Part shown: positions 33,647 to 46,040 of the stretch, in pieces
Position numbering within the stretch: the stretch's first letter is position 1
Layout of the letters: every line of letters begins with the position of its first letter
Source of the DNA: Adineta ricciae
Lineage: Eukaryota > Rotifera > Eurotatoria > Adinetida > Adinetidae
NCBI GenBank assembly: GCA_905250025.1
Contig: CAJNOJ010000086.1
Span: 1 to 64,000 of the forward strand
Direction of reading: 5' to 3'
Length of the DNA stretch: 64,000 nt
Notes under the pieces: model-generated
Seen by the model: the letters and a program-made list of their open reading frames with translations, nothing else
What the model was told of the DNA's origin: nothing
Database searches by the model: none
Made by a program: the position numbers and the translations under genes

Positions 33647-36600
33647 ATGACACAATCAACAACCGATCTTTATACGTCTAATATGACCAATGATGAGATT
33701 GAATTGTTAAAGCGACTTGAAGACGAGAATCGGTAATAAAATCTTCTCATTGATTGATTCGTTTCTTTTTATTTACATCTACTCAAATATCCACTGAATT
33801 CTATCGGTTTTTTTTTCTCTTTCGAAAGACGCATCGAATATGATCTGAAATCACCGGCAAGTGCAATTCATAATCCGATTGTCAACAAACGTTCGCCTGA
33901 ATTACATCATAAACAAGGCCGAGCTGATTCAATATCCAGCGATGTGAGCAATTTAACAATTGATAGTGACGGTAGACACGAAAAACTGTTTCTTATTTGC
34001 TTTCGATGAAAATATTGCTTTAAGGTAATTTTGAAAACGAATGGATCGTATGGAAGAAGATTGTCAACAATTGGTCGATGTATCGAAAGAAAAATCTGAC
34101 CTGGATTCGAGTAAATAAGCTCTTTTTCTGTTCGTATTACAGACAAAAAGCACCGTTGGATTTTGAAGGATGTTATTCGATTTGGCGTACCGATTCATTT
34201 TCGTTCGTTACTTTGGCAATCGATCACCAATGTTGAAACATCAGATGTCAAAGATAAATACGCCGAGTTTATGAAAATGACATCACCATGTGAAAAAGTT
34301 ATTCGAAGAGATATATCACGTACCTATCCTCAATATGACTTTTTCAAAGAAAAACATGGTCTAGGTCAAGAAAGTTTATTCAATGTGATTAAGGTTAGAC
34401 GAGCGAGGCTTCGTCATGCATGAATAAGATACTCATTGACGACTTTCTAGGCTTACTCGTTGTACGATCGGGAAGTCGGTTATTGTCAAGGAATTGCTTT
34501 CATCGTTGGACTTCTACTTATGCACGTTAGTTGAAATGAAAAACATGTTTTAATTCTCAATTCTTTGTCTTTCGAAAAAAAAATCGCATATGTAGATGCC
34601 AGAAGAAGAAGCCTTTGCAGTTCTCGTTTCTATTATGCAAGATTATAAAATGCGTGATATGTATAAACCGGACATGTTCTATTTGGGTCTTTGTGTTTAT
34701 CAACTTGAATGTTTAATTCAAGTACGTGTGGACTTCAAGTTGATCTGTTTTGGAAATTTGTCATTCATTTAGGAAAATCTTCCTGATCTTTATCGGCATT
34801 TTCGCTCAGAGAACATCCATACGTCCATGTTTGCCTCAAGCTGGTTCATCACTTTATTTAGTAATCAATTGCCATTGAATCTCGTCTGTCGGACGATGGA
34901 CCTTTTTCTAAGTGAAGTACGACGGTTATTTAACGAATGTCTCAATTAGTTTGTTTTGTGTATATATGTACATAGGGTATGGAAGTGATCTTTCGTATTG
35001 GTTTCGCTCTACTTGAAATTCATCAAACTGAATTAATGCTTTTATCGATGGAAGATATACTTAAGGTAACCTTTTGAACATAGTTTTGAAAGAGAATGAA
35101 AGAAACTTATATATGCATACGTGCATGTCATAATCAATCGAACAGCGATCGTCATTTGTATATGTATAGTCTATCTTTTCATCGCTGCTCTTCTCTCTCT
35201 CTCTCTCTTCTTCTTTTCCTTCTTGCGTGAGGATGTAATAGATGATAGCAGGCTTTCGCGTCAGCTGTTTGTCATATCATTGTATGTATTCATTTCTTTT
35301 TTTTACACCTTTTCGCATGTAATGGCATTTTCTTTTTGCGAAAAGAAAAATTGAATTTGAAAAAAGTAGAACAAGTACCATCGAATCGTTCCGTGTTATA
35401 TTATATCCATACGCATATACATACATATGCATATAATGTATTATATGTATACTCAATCAAGTCAGTTGTGTAAGTACGTATATGTTTCGATTCATTGATG
35501 TATAGAATATAAAAAAAAATGAGAGAGGAGGAAAAAACGAGAGAAGAGAAAGAAAATAAAATGACACCACCGCTGCTGCAACCATTGTGTGTTGTATGTG
35601 TGCACATATTTTGTTCTGTCCAAACGAGGTGGAGACATTTGCAACATAGCAAAAAAAAGACGAGTAAAGAAATAAGCATCCGTATCGATCTTTGCATCTC
35701 ATCAACACAGACTGATTTATACGCATGGATCGTCGTTTACACGCTGTTCAAGATCGTCTAGCCGAACAGTGTGCGCAAACGTTCAAAACTGTTCAAGGTT
35801 CAGTTTCTGCTGTTACATCAGTAAGTTTTCTAACTAATTCTCGGACACGACCGGATGAAATGAGACCGCACCAATCATCTACACACATATTTACCTTTGA
35901 ACTAAGTATCGAAAAAAGACATTTTATTTGCATAATAGTAACACACTCGCTTGATCCGTTAAGTAAGCAAGTCATTTAATAGTACATATACGTTCAGACT
36001 TACTATTTCGCATCGATGATTGTGTATAATATCGTTTCGCCTAACCTTGATGTCTACAAATAAGTCGCACGATTCATTCGATTAAATCCAATTCCACTGC
36101 TTACTCAATGAAATATTTGTTGATTTTATGTTTTAGTATTTTCAAAAAGACGTGCCTCTCAAGCATGAAACAGATCATGAATCATTACTTCAACGTGCAT
36201 TTGCGCTACAATATAATGGGAAAAAAATGAAAAAGTATGTTTTGAAAAAGCAAACGAATCGATGTATGTTTCATTATGATTGAATCATTTTCGTTATTTT
36301 ATAGATTAGAAAAAGAGTATACGGTTATTCGAAAAGAGGAACAAGAAGAACAAGTCGAAATACGTGTATGTATTTTATATCGATTACGATGTTTACCGCA
36401 TATTGATATATTTCGTTTGATGATAGAAACTACGAAATGAAAATCGATTATTGAAACAACGAGTCGAAAATTTGGAGAAAGTAAAGAAGATCGTCTTGCA
36501 ATGCTTGTGTCACTTGATTGTTTGATTTATTTTCAAAAGGAAAGTGAGACTCTTGCCAATCGATTGATAGAAGGTCAAGTACTGAATGCTCAGTATGCCG

Positions 36601-38114
36601 AAGAGTCGTATCAATTGAAACGAGAAAACAATAGTTTAAAAAAGCAACTCGAAGACTTGGATTGTATGTTTAAAAATACTCAAATAGATACCGATCAAAC
36701 AGAAAACATCCATACATCCGATTTTATTGTTACATCGAACCATAACGAAGTAGAAGTCTTACGTGAAACAGTCAATCGATTAAGTACAGTAAGTAGACAA
36801 CACGTGTTGGAATAACATACTCTGTTTTTGTTGTTATTCCAAAGGAAAATCGTCGCCTACAATCGACGCCGAATTCCGAGATCGCCGCACTACACGAGGA
36901 ACTCACTCTAGTTAAAATGCGTGACGCTGAAGCACAAGTGAATTTAAATGAACTTCGTCAACGTATTGCCGATTTGAATCGTGAATGGCAACTACATGAT
37001 AGTTTATGTAAAACAGCTCGTGAAACAGACAATAGTCCACGCGATGATACATATGATCTAATCGCACATGAATTAATCTCATTGAAAATGCGTGAAGCTC
37101 AAACTGATTGCGACAATAAATTGCTTTCGCAGAAGATTATGGATATCGAAACTCAAAAACAAGTTTTACATAACCAAATCAAACGACAGGATGAAGAATC
37201 TCAACGAATTCGATTGGAATTAGATGAATGTCGAATACGTGAGAATGAATTGCGTATCCAACTAGTGGAATTGAAGAATCAAATGAATGATGGACTACTA
37301 AGAGTAAAGCGATTGATTGAAATACGTTTAATCTTTCATGTTCTTGTTTAGCAAAAAGAAGATTCAATGATGTTGCGTATTCGCGAAGCAGAAAGTACTC
37401 AAACAATCGGTGATTTACGACAAAAGATTGCAGAACTCGAGGTTCAAGTAAGCAGGTTAAAGAATATCATCTACCCAAATATTTCTGTTTGCCAATTTAG
37501 AATCAAGAATTAATAACGCGTGGTCAAATTATGGATGATACCAACTTCCAAGATAAATTTGCTGAACTTCAAGATGAGGTTAGCGATTGTTAAATCAAAC
37601 GATCTCTCGAAAAAAGACAACTTTACTTTGTTTACAGTCCCGAATAGACTCTTTAAAACGTAGTCATTCCTTACCTATAGGCTATTAAACTTGAAGTAAA
37701 TATTCTAACCAGCAAAAAAAAACCTTTACGACCAAAAATGCTATATCGCTCATTAATTCAACTGATTGAATGCTCGCTTTCCAAGGCTAAACATATCTAT
37801 TCATTTAGGTAATGGATCTTCGCTTAATTCAAAGTCTACAACGTCGACAATCATTATCTACTGATCCATTAACCCGATTAGACTATGAAGAAAGTGAAGA
37901 CGAAAGTTTTCCATCATCTCCATTGACGCTATCCAATCCTGGTAGCCACTGTTTAAGTTCCTCATTGAATATCCATTCAAATTCATTCACTGAACCTAAT
38001 CATCTTCGACAATCGACGTCATCCTCCGCGATCGATCACGGCAAAGCACCAAACCCAACTTCATCGACTGAACTTTCATCTTCACATCCGTCATCATCAT
38101 TATCTACCGATTGA
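33647..38114 (+). CDS. EVI5: EVI5-type TBC-domain RabGAP with coiled-coil C-terminus
   Basis: GTPase-activating protein for Rab GTPases (Rab11 for EVI5), acting in endosomal recycling and cytokinesis. Starts MTQSTTDLYTSN, then DEIELLKRLEDENR. TBC domain blocks: WKKIVNNW, VIRFGVPIHFRSLLWQSI, MTSPCEKVIRRDISRTYPQ (Arg finger in IRRD), FNVIK, AYSLYDREVGYCQG (Gln finger), FIVGLLLMHMPEEEAF and GMEVIFRIGFALLEIHQTEL. A long intron 35066-36136 follows, then YFQKDVPLKH, KKLEKEYTVIRKEEQEEQVEIR, KLRNENRLLKQRVENLE and the coiled coil with repeated LR/MREAE motifs as in EVI5. The end is joined AIKLE-VMDLRLIQSLQRR and finishes with a Ser-rich tail. Another reading just upstream (SRIDSLKRSHSLPIGY then stop) may be an alternative end. 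Confidence 0.9.
35725..35820 (+). other. Possible alternative first exon within the large EVI5 intron
   Basis: ATG at 35725 opens 32 codons (MDRRLHAVQDRLAEQCAQTF, then KTVQG, ending VSAVTS) that close on a strong donor GTAAGT at 35821 in phase 0. That is the phase needed by the next EVI5 exon at 36137. Joined there it would make a protein with the coiled coil but no TBC domain. No transcript evidence. Confidence 0.4.
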
Positions 38115-38267
38115 ATAAAAAGTCGAATGAAATGGTGCTTTTTCCTTCCCTTCCGTGTTGTAAATAATCTTTCCTGTTCGTTATTTGCAATATGTATTTT
38201 AGTTTTGAAACAAAATGCCGGTTTCACGAGAATAAAAAAGCACATCACACGACACATTCCTTAGAAG

Positions 38268-39179
38268 TTACGTCCGGTTGGAGAAACATGTCGAACAATA
38301 AGCATTGCCGTCATATTCCACATATCGTTGGTTTCTTAACGACATCGAACAATGAGCACAGACGAAACATTCATTATGAAATGGATGATTTTGATACAGT
38401 ACGCCTTCGCTTGCAATAGCCTATTAAATAAATGAAATCTTCTCGTTATTAACGTTGAATTTTTAACAGACAGCTTTCAAATAGATTTTTAGTTATTCTA
38501 GTTCGTCTTTTCTCTCTCAAATTTCTTTAATTAATATGCTGAAAAAGATAAATTCTATACTTTGTGACATTTGATACAATAAACCGCAACAAGATTCAAG
38601 TGACATGGAAGACAAAGATAATATTGATCTCGCCGTCGAAAATCGAGGTTAACCAGCGGTTTTTCACATTCATGACAGACAAAACACGATTGATGATAAA
38701 GATTTTGCTCAAATTCTGTACATTTATCACCTAGAAGATGAATATCGACGAATTTCAATTAAAAAAAAAACTTAATTTAATATCAACCGGGTTGTAATGG
38801 TTGATTACACCGATAACATCGTTGTGCAAACTCGGTAATAAAACAAGACCGACAATACAATTTGTTATTTCGATAAGCAAATTTATTTTTTATCAACGAC
38901 TTTTTACATGTAGAACAATAAAAACACGAACGATGCCATGTTTTGTTTTGAAAAACATACCCCTAGAAGAGCGAATCAAGGTTAACGGCAATCATTTCTA
39001 TTCTTTCTTGCCTGCATTTCAATACTAATGATTTCATGGCATTGAAAGCAGTGATTAGCATATTTCTCTTCGAAACATGTTAAACAAACAGCAAATCCAT
39101 CTTTGATGACATATCGATGATCGGTTAAATTCTTTTCACAAAACCAACATAAAAACGAATTGGATTCATTTTTAGTCAT
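38268..39179 (-). CDS. Three-and-a-half LIM protein, FHL-like
   Basis: Zinc-finger adaptor of the four-and-a-half LIM type. Exon 1 from 39179 holds a half LIM (FLCWFCEKNL...CLTCFEEKYANHCFQC). The first full LIM continues after an intron 38963-39011 with GC..AG ends: GYVFQNKTWHRSCFYCSTC, then LYCRSCF and RCYRCNQPLQPG. The second LIM is DKCTEFEQNLYHQSCFVCHEC...YLCLPCH...CIKCHK. The last exon (38420-38268) gives AIASEGVLYQNHPFHNECFVC and CSTCFSNRT, completing LIM 3, and ends at 38268. Cys/His spacing is intact in each finger. FHL relatives have four full LIMs plus the half; one is absent here. The gene is convergent with EVI5, 153 bp apart. Confidence 0.85.
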
Positions 39180-39625
39180 TAAAACAAATGAACTTTCTGC
39201 GCGAAAAGATAAACAACTTTAGTTGCATGCTCTCTCTGCCATCGGTTATTATGAAATTGTTGTTGAACTCGACGAACATGACGATGAGAGAAAATCATCT
39301 CGGGTATTGTCTTTTGAGGACTTCGAAGAAAAGATTCACAGCATCTCCAAAGATGGGAAAGCACTATTTGGCACATATTTCCGGGATTCTAGTTATATCG
39401 ACATACTCGCTGTGCTTATGTTCGCTTTCAACGACCAGATCAGGCTAAAGGAGTATTGAGAAACAGCTTGACACACCGGATAATTACAAATTTCATGGAT
39501 GTAGTCATTCATGTCTCTCATAATAGGCCGTGCGAAATTCAATTGACAACGTTCCATTCGTTGAACTCATACGTTTCTTCATATTCAACGAGTTAACCAT
39601 TGTAGACAGTACGAAGGAAAACATT
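39180..39625. other. Divergent intergenic region (LIM gene / GPCR 3) with an unexplained ORF
   Basis: Probably holds both promoters. A plus-strand ORF at 39223-39459 (78 residues, MHALSAIGYYEIVVELDEHD at its start, FEDFEEKIHSISKDGKALF in the middle) reads like plausible protein, but there is no family match and an opposite-strand ORF overlaps it. Not called as a gene. Confidence 0.4.
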
Positions 39626-40579
39626 ATGTCAAATATTGCCCCAGAACTCGTATTGACAAGCCGATGGTTAAATATTATTGCTGGTATAGCATTATTTGCG
39701 TTCGGTCTTGTTGGTAATTGTTTTAATATATACATATTTACTCGACCAAGATTTCGTCGTGCTCCGTCGGTTCAATATTTATTAGCTGGTTCAATTGCAA
39801 ATCTAATTCAACTTGGGCAAACTTTATTACCTCGAATACTGGGAGATGGATTTGGAATTCCAATTATTCAATCGAGTACAATCCATTGTCAAATTCGCTT
39901 GACGCTAGCAGCTGTCGCAACCTTATGTTCAATTTCTTATCCATGTTGGGCATCATTCGATCATGCGGTTAGCACATCGCAGTATGCTTCTACACGCCAT
40001 TATTACACATCAAAACGATTTGTTTATTGTGCAATCTTCGGCACGGTCTTCTTCTGGTTTATTGTCTACGTTCCTAGCACTCTTCATATTCGAGCGACAA
40101 AAGAAGTATGCGCAGGATCCAATTATATCATTACTTGTATTTACTCGTATGGAATCTCTCCAGCTGCATACAGCATCTTACCAATAGCGCTCATTTGTTA
40201 TCTCAATTATCGGATCGTTCGTAACCTTCAACAGATGAAAAGAGTAAATTCAATTGGAGTCAGGAATACACGTTTAGTTCGACAAGTTCGTCGAATGCTG
40301 ATTCCTCAACTGATTGTACTGATCATATCAGGAATACCATTCAGTATCCAAACAATATATTCCGTAGGGACCATGGCAATGTCAAAAGATTCCGTTCGTC
40401 AAGCAGCAGAAGGTGTCATTCTCAATCTAGTCCGATTGTTGTTCTATTTGAACTACGTATGTTCATTCTATGTTTATATTGTCAAATCAAGTGAAATTCG
40501 ACACGAATGCGGGAAAATGTTCGGAAAACGTTATCCAATTCTACCACAAGGAACAGTTATCAACGGCAATGAGAGATAG
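39626..40579 (+). CDS. Rhodopsin-type GPCR, third, distinct subfamily
   Basis: Intronless seven-transmembrane receptor, about 317 residues from the ATG at 39626 (the frame is open upstream but has no ATG). TM1 has FGLVGNCFNIYIFTR (G-N motif). TM2 is YLLAGSIANLIQLGQT, and a Cys at HCQIRLTL precedes TM3. The TM3 end reads CWASFDHAVST, so the DRY site is F-D-H. Cysteines in the second extracellular loop (EVCAGSNYIITCIY) fit the usual disulfide. TM5 is SPAAYSILPIALICYLNYRIVRNL, then a basic third loop (RLVRQVRRMLIPQLIVLI) and TM7 around LFYLNYVCSFYVYIVKS. Unlike the tandem pair on the left it has no intron in TM1 and little similarity beyond the fold. Ligand unknown. Confidence 0.78.
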   Translation: MSNIAPELVLTSRWLNIIAGIALFAFGLVGNCFNIYIFTRPRFRRAPSVQYLLAGSIANLIQLGQTLLPRILGDGFGIPIIQSSTIHCQIRLTLAAVATLCSISYPCWASFDHAVSTSQYASTRHYYTSKRFVYCAIFGTVFFWFIVYVPSTLHIRATKEVCAGSNYIITCIYSYGISPAAYSILPIALICYLNYRIVRNLQQMKRVNSIGVRNTRLVRQVRRMLIPQLIVLIISGIPFSIQTIYSVGTMAMSKDSVRQAAEGVILNLVRLLFYLNYVCSFYVYIVKSSEIRHECGKMFGKRYPILPQGTVINGNER

Positions 40580-40985
40580 ACGATTTTATAAGTTTTATTT
40601 TCTGCTTTACAAGATTGAACATAGAATAAATCTGCAAAGTTATGATAAAAGAAAACCTTGTAATGTATACGATATTCGTTAGTATCATAACGAAACCTGA
40701 CGATCGCACCTTACTTCGTAATGAAAGAATAACTGCAATCTTTCTTCTGATGTAAGAGAACTCTGATTGAATTGTATTTAGATAAGAGTGTAGTGTAAAT
40801 TCGATCACAACGAAGAAAAAAAAATAGGTGCATTTATTAATTTATATTAAACATGAATGTGAATGGAGAGATTCACGACAGACGAACAGAGTACAAACTG
40901 AATTTCATCGCTTTAAATGACTTGATTTATTGATTTTTCTGATTTATTCTGCAGTTTAGACAACATTCAAAAGATGGTTTGTCTT
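40580..40985. other. Convergent intergenic region
   Basis: About 400 bp of AT-rich 3' flank between GPCR 3 (+) and the secreted precursor (-). ORFs at 40470-40808 are out-of-frame or antisense shadows. Confidence 0.5.
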
Positions 40986-41351
40986 TTAATAATGCTTTTT
41001 ACTTTTACGATTATAATCAGTAGCGTGAAATCCAAGATCTTCCCAATGAATTCGTTTGGCGCGTTGTGGTTGTTCGACTTGGCTCGGATCGTTCGGTATT
41101 AATACTTTTAAAGCGTCTGACACCATACTGGCTAATCGATCTCCACCTTGTTGTACTGGCGAATCAGCTAAAGCGTAAATTTAGATATCAAACACAAAGC
41201 AGATATCGTTTTTTTTTCTCTTACATAAATAGCTAGCAGCAGCTGAGCGTGGCAGAAAGAGTTCATTGTTGTTGCCTAATTCTGTTTGAGATGATTGATC
41301 AGCATAAAGCATAGGCAAGAAGAATAACGAGATTATAACGAAGGTGTTCAT
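40986..41351 (-). CDS. Secreted peptide-precursor-like protein
   Basis: Two exons on the minus strand (41351-41225 and 41167-40986) joined in phase 1 by a 57-nt intron with GTAAGAG donor; product 102 residues. The N-terminus MNTFVIISLFFLPMLYA is a good signal peptide. The middle is hydrophilic (DQSSQTELGNNNELFLPRS, then VQQGGDRLASMVSDALKVL). Near the C-terminus QRAKR is a dibasic-type cleavage site, which would release a peptide starting IHWEDLGFHATDYN with a basic end KSKKHY. No cysteines in the mature part and no known family. Neuropeptide or hormone precursor is an inference from the layout; a simple secreted protein is equally possible. Confidence 0.55.
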
Positions 41352-42041
41352 ATTCAGTGAGGTATCTGTTGGATATCAATCTAAAAATGCATGAACAACG
41401 CGATTTGAGGGAAATAAATGAATGTATAGATAGAAATTGCGATTGAAGAAAGTATTTATAGTACCTAGTAGGTCTATTGTTGGCAGAACTTTTTTCTCAA
41501 TTAAAATTTCGATGTTATATCCGGATTTATTGTTTTTCCGCATGACAGAAAATGAATCTTTTGATACTTCAATCAAATGCATGACATACTTAATCGATAT
41601 GTGAGCAATAAAATAGTCAGCAGTCTTTTGTATTTTATCTCATTATTGAAATGAATTATAGTTGTTCGTTTAAGTGATGCTTAATAATTACGCGTCGATC
41701 ATGACAAAATGCATAAGAAATAAGAATATCTTTTTCCTTTTCCGTACAGATGCATGAAAGAATATTTCCTATTTTAGATAAAATCGTAGTTTTCGTCTTT
41801 TCCTGGCATGCGTGTCGCCTAGTGACATCTATCTTCGAAAGCGATTAGATTTTCATTAATTGACAAGTAGAAAAGCCAATTACAGCCCAAATTCTTTTTT
41901 CTCCATAAAAAAATGTCAATGTCATTTGATTGGTGACAGACTTGTCAAAAAGAAAACTTCTCTATTGATCATTTACACAACGGATACATCGATCGAAATA
42001 AATCGAATCTATCACTTCGTTCAAGGTCATCGCCGTTTATC
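41352..42041. other. Divergent intergenic region, 0.69 kb
   Basis: Between the divergent starts of the secreted precursor and the FERM gene. No supported ORF or repeat. Confidence 0.5.
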
Positions 42042-45000
42042 ATGACAGATTACATACGAACATCTGCTCGAGAATTTTCAAATGTAAAGATAAACACTCT
42101 GTTCCGATTTTCACATTTCCTGCTCTCGTTTCAGCTTCAAGTTGGTTCACTCAACGATGGTGATAGTTTCGATACCGATCGTTTAAGTGGCTCAATGCAG
42201 TATGATGATGAAGACGAAGAGCAACAAGACGTTCATATAAACGATGATTTCGTTGAGCAGACCAGAGGACAGTCAACATCGAGAAACGATGACAGGAGGT
42301 CACGAAAAAAAGAAGTAAACACGAGCCGATGATGTTTTTGGTTTGATAGGGAGTGTTGTGCTTCTTTTCTTTTTCAGGAAGAAAATGAAAAACGTTTGCA
42401 ACGCCAACGGGAAAAAGATGAAAAGAAAGTACGCAAACAAGAAGAGAAAGAACGTAAAAAAAGTCAAAGCCGAACACGATCCACCACTGAACGCAATTCG
42501 AATCCAAATAGATTTCAAACAAAAATCATTTTTCTCGACGGTTCGGAAGAATTTGTCGACATTGGAGTAAGTCAAACAAAAGCAAAGCCATGCATTATCG
42601 TGGCATTTTCTAGAAAGACGATATGGGTAAAGTCTTATTTACAAAAGCCTGTGAATTGATGCACTTGGAGGAGAAAGATTATTTTGGATTAACGTTTCTA
42701 AACAATGAAAAATGTCGAGTATGTGCACTGCCGTTTTCGCAGATCCTTCTAATAATGATCATGAAAATCTTTAGGCTTGGCTGGATAATGATAAACGCGT
42801 ACGAAGTCAATTGAAAGGTCAGATAAGCAATCTTTATCATTCAGTCAGTCGAAATATCATCTTCCGTTTCAGGTGTGGAACCAATATTTTATTTAAAAGT
42901 GAAATTTTATCCACCGGAACCCGCGTTACTTCAAGAGGATCTAACCCGGTACGTGCATATATCGATCGGGGCGTTGAACTTTTCGCCGCCTGCTGAGTTC
43001 TCAATACGCCTACTCTTTTTCAAAAAGATGAAGAAGAATGCAAAGATTCTCATTAATAAATACGTGCTAGGCTCAGTAATTCTATGTTGTATATGAAACA
43101 AAAGAATCGACGCATTCTATTCTATTAGATAATCGAACCATTAGTTTTGCTCTTTTTACTATCAAAAACCAATCAGAATCGATGTAATATGTTTGTCGTG
43201 AAAACGATTAGATCGACGAAGAATAAATTATTTTATAGATCAAGTACACTCGAGATTAATCAAGTAGATGTTAACATAGATTCTGATAGGAAAAGCGAAA
43301 AGATAAACATTTCAAAGCGTGAAACAAATACTAATGAATTCCAAATAATTAAATATGAAAGAATTGAACAATTTGACTCTCTTTTCATAGATATCAATTA
43401 TGTCTTCAAATACGGCAAGATATTCTTTCTGGAAGGTATGTTACCTACAGTCAAAAGCTCGCTTGTCAAAAAAAGCTTTTACATTGAATAGATTACCATG
43501 TTCATTCGTCACGTATGCTCTATTGGGTTCATATACTGCACAGGCAGAATTGGGCGATTTTAATGAATATGATCATGGTACAACTGTAGATTACTTGAGA
43601 GATCTGCCATTTGCACCTGTACCAGATGAAGAATTATTACGCCGTATACACGATCAGCATAAACGACATACGTATGTTGAATTTTGTTGACAACTGTTGA
43701 ACATTAGTTTGAACTTTTGACTATTCATAGTGGACAACCACCAAGTGCAGCTGATTTACATTTTCTTGAAAATGCTAAGAAATTAGCAATGTATGGTGTT
43801 GATATCCATCCAGCACAGGTACGAGAGAAGAATTAGCTTGACACGCACGAAAAGTTTCTTTTTTGATGAACAGGATTCGGAAAATGTTGATATCAATATT
43901 GGTGTCTCTGCAAATGGTTTATTGATCTATCGTGATAAATTACGTATCAACCGTTTCGCTTGGCCAAAAATTCTGAAAATCTCTTATAAGCGACGATATT
44001 TTTTTATCAAACTTCGTCCAGGCGACGTTCGTATCCGTTCTCTAAAACCAATCATCAAATCTTAGTCCATACATGTCTTTTCTAGTTCGATCGATATGAG
44101 AGTACGATTGGTTTCAAATTACCTTCGTATCGTGCAGCTAAATCTCTATGGAAAATCGCTGTTGAACATCACGCTTTCTTTCGGTACAGGAAATTCTGCT
44201 GTCAAAACCGAACACTATCTGGTCTTTTTAGTCTTCGTCGACCAGAAGAACTACGCAAACGACCTATTCTTCCACGACTCAATTCAACCTTTCGTTATAC
44301 AGGAACATATACGTACCATCAAGCTCGACAATTATTGCTCGATCGACCAAATCCAGATTTCGAACGGTCATTAAGTAAACGGATGACGAAGAGTCTCGAT
44401 GTTTGTAAGTAAACTATGTTCTTTGGCTATTTTTGCATTTGACAACAACAAAAAATTTCGTTTAGTAAACAATTCTAATAGCACAGGTGATGATTTGTTT
44501 TACTTTCGAGTACTTTCTTCTTCTTGCTTATTCAACTCACTGACTGTTCACCATTGTTGATAGAAACAATTAGCAATCAAACTAATTTGTCACTCGATAC
44601 TGTTTTCTCTTTAGCCGACGGCGAAGTTACACGTCCAAGTCGACCTATTGTTCAACGACCAATGCCACGACCGCAGAGTGTCGAACCATTCTTTGCGACT
44701 CATCAAGTGCAAATACCAGCTGTATGTGACTTTTTTCTTTCTATTCAGTTACTTTTTTTTATCTCTACGTTTTCTATATCAACAGATCTAGTTGTTCAGG
44801 TAATAGGCATGATGAAGGACAGAAAAAAAGCATCACCAAACACATTGAATTTCAGTTATTTTTTAATGATAAACATGCATGGATTGGCTGTTTGAAAAAA
44901 ATTAACGCATGAAAGATAGATGATTGAATTCGAATTTTGTTTAGAACAACGAAGAAGAAGTACCACGGCGACCCATTCTGAAAGATCCTGAATATGCACA

Positions 45001-45585
45001 TGTGAAAAAGAGACCAGATCGCGAGCCAATTCAACGACCGCCGGTAAAATTCTTTGTTCTATTCCTTCCCATTTGTCAATCATTCGAGACTTTTAAGATC
45101 ATACCACCAAGAGCTCCACAGTTCTCGAAATTGCCCGTAGGTCACTGATTAGATCGCTATTAACCGCTGAGAGATCGTACTAATTAACTACATGGCAGAG
45201 ACTGATTCTACGGGAGAACTTTCTAAAAATATTCCTTATCAGTTATTTAATTCTGTGATTTATTTGAATAATATTTAGGAAACGAAACCAAATCGACCAC
45301 CACCTCTACCAGCTTATGTTAATGTTCCGGTAAATATTTACAGATGATTTTTGTACACTCATTGATTGATATTTCTTTTTCTAGCCTGAGCCACCAGCTC
45401 GTCCGCCTGCACCACGCGAACCATCACCAACGATGGATCCCGATGAAGTAAATTATATAGAATTGATCTTCTTCTTGAATGCTTATTTTGTTCTTATTAT
45501 CTAGGCACTTCTTGCAGCTATTCGTCTAGCAACTGATCTGGATCCGAACAAGCAAGCCGACCAAGTAGTTATGAACAACAGTTAA
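42042..45585 (+). CDS. EPB41L: FERM-domain protein, band 4.1 / coracle type
   Basis: Cortical protein linking membrane proteins to the spectrin-actin skeleton and septate-type junctions. Exon 1 (42042-42083) is short; then an acidic N-terminal region ([12 protein letters not shown]) and a Lys/Glu-rich coiled stretch. FERM F1: [51 protein letters not shown]2: [26 protein letters not shown], then across a 442-nt intron (42949-43390) [39 protein letters not shown]3: [75 protein letters not shown], then the FERM-adjacent [12 protein letters not shown]. The tail is Pro/Arg-rich with PPPLPAY and [10 protein letters not shown]. It closes with [17 protein letters not shown], resembling the end of the 4.1 C-terminal domain. 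Confidence 0.9.
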
Positions 45586-46040
45586 ATCACAATTTCAATC
45601 TTTTCTTTTCAAAATACGTAATTGATATCTTCTTATCGTTTTTCTCTATCTTTTTTCATGAATATGCAAGAACCAGAGCTTTTCTTTTCTTCGTACTATC
45701 AAATCTTGTGCACATAATCTAACTGTCATTTATATTCATATATTTAGATGTCAATAGTGCCTATGTGTATTTTTACAGTGCTTTTTTTAATCAAATTCGT
45801 ACTCTGTGTCTTCTATGCTAGTTTTTCACCTGTTCTCTAAACGCTTACCTATTCTTTTTCTTTTTCATGTGATTGATTTTTTCATGAATATGTAGATAAA
45901 AATATATCATTTTGTTTTGATAATCACAAACATTTCGTTGAATACTACGGAAAAAAAACATCGCGAGATTGAACGGAGAAGTTAGTATTCGAATGTGCCA
46001 TTCTCTTACTCATAAGAGAAGAAGAACACATATGAAGAAA
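45586..46040. other. Convergent intergenic region
   Basis: 3' flanks of the FERM gene and the ART-TPR gene; AT-rich with several AATAAA-like strings and no ORF of note. Confidence 0.5.

Noticed and set aside
35401..35726. Overlapping minus-strand ORFs with hydrophobic Phe/Ser runs in the EVI5 intron
   Set aside because: Antisense readings of polypurine and TA-rich tracts; frames overlap each other and have no domain.
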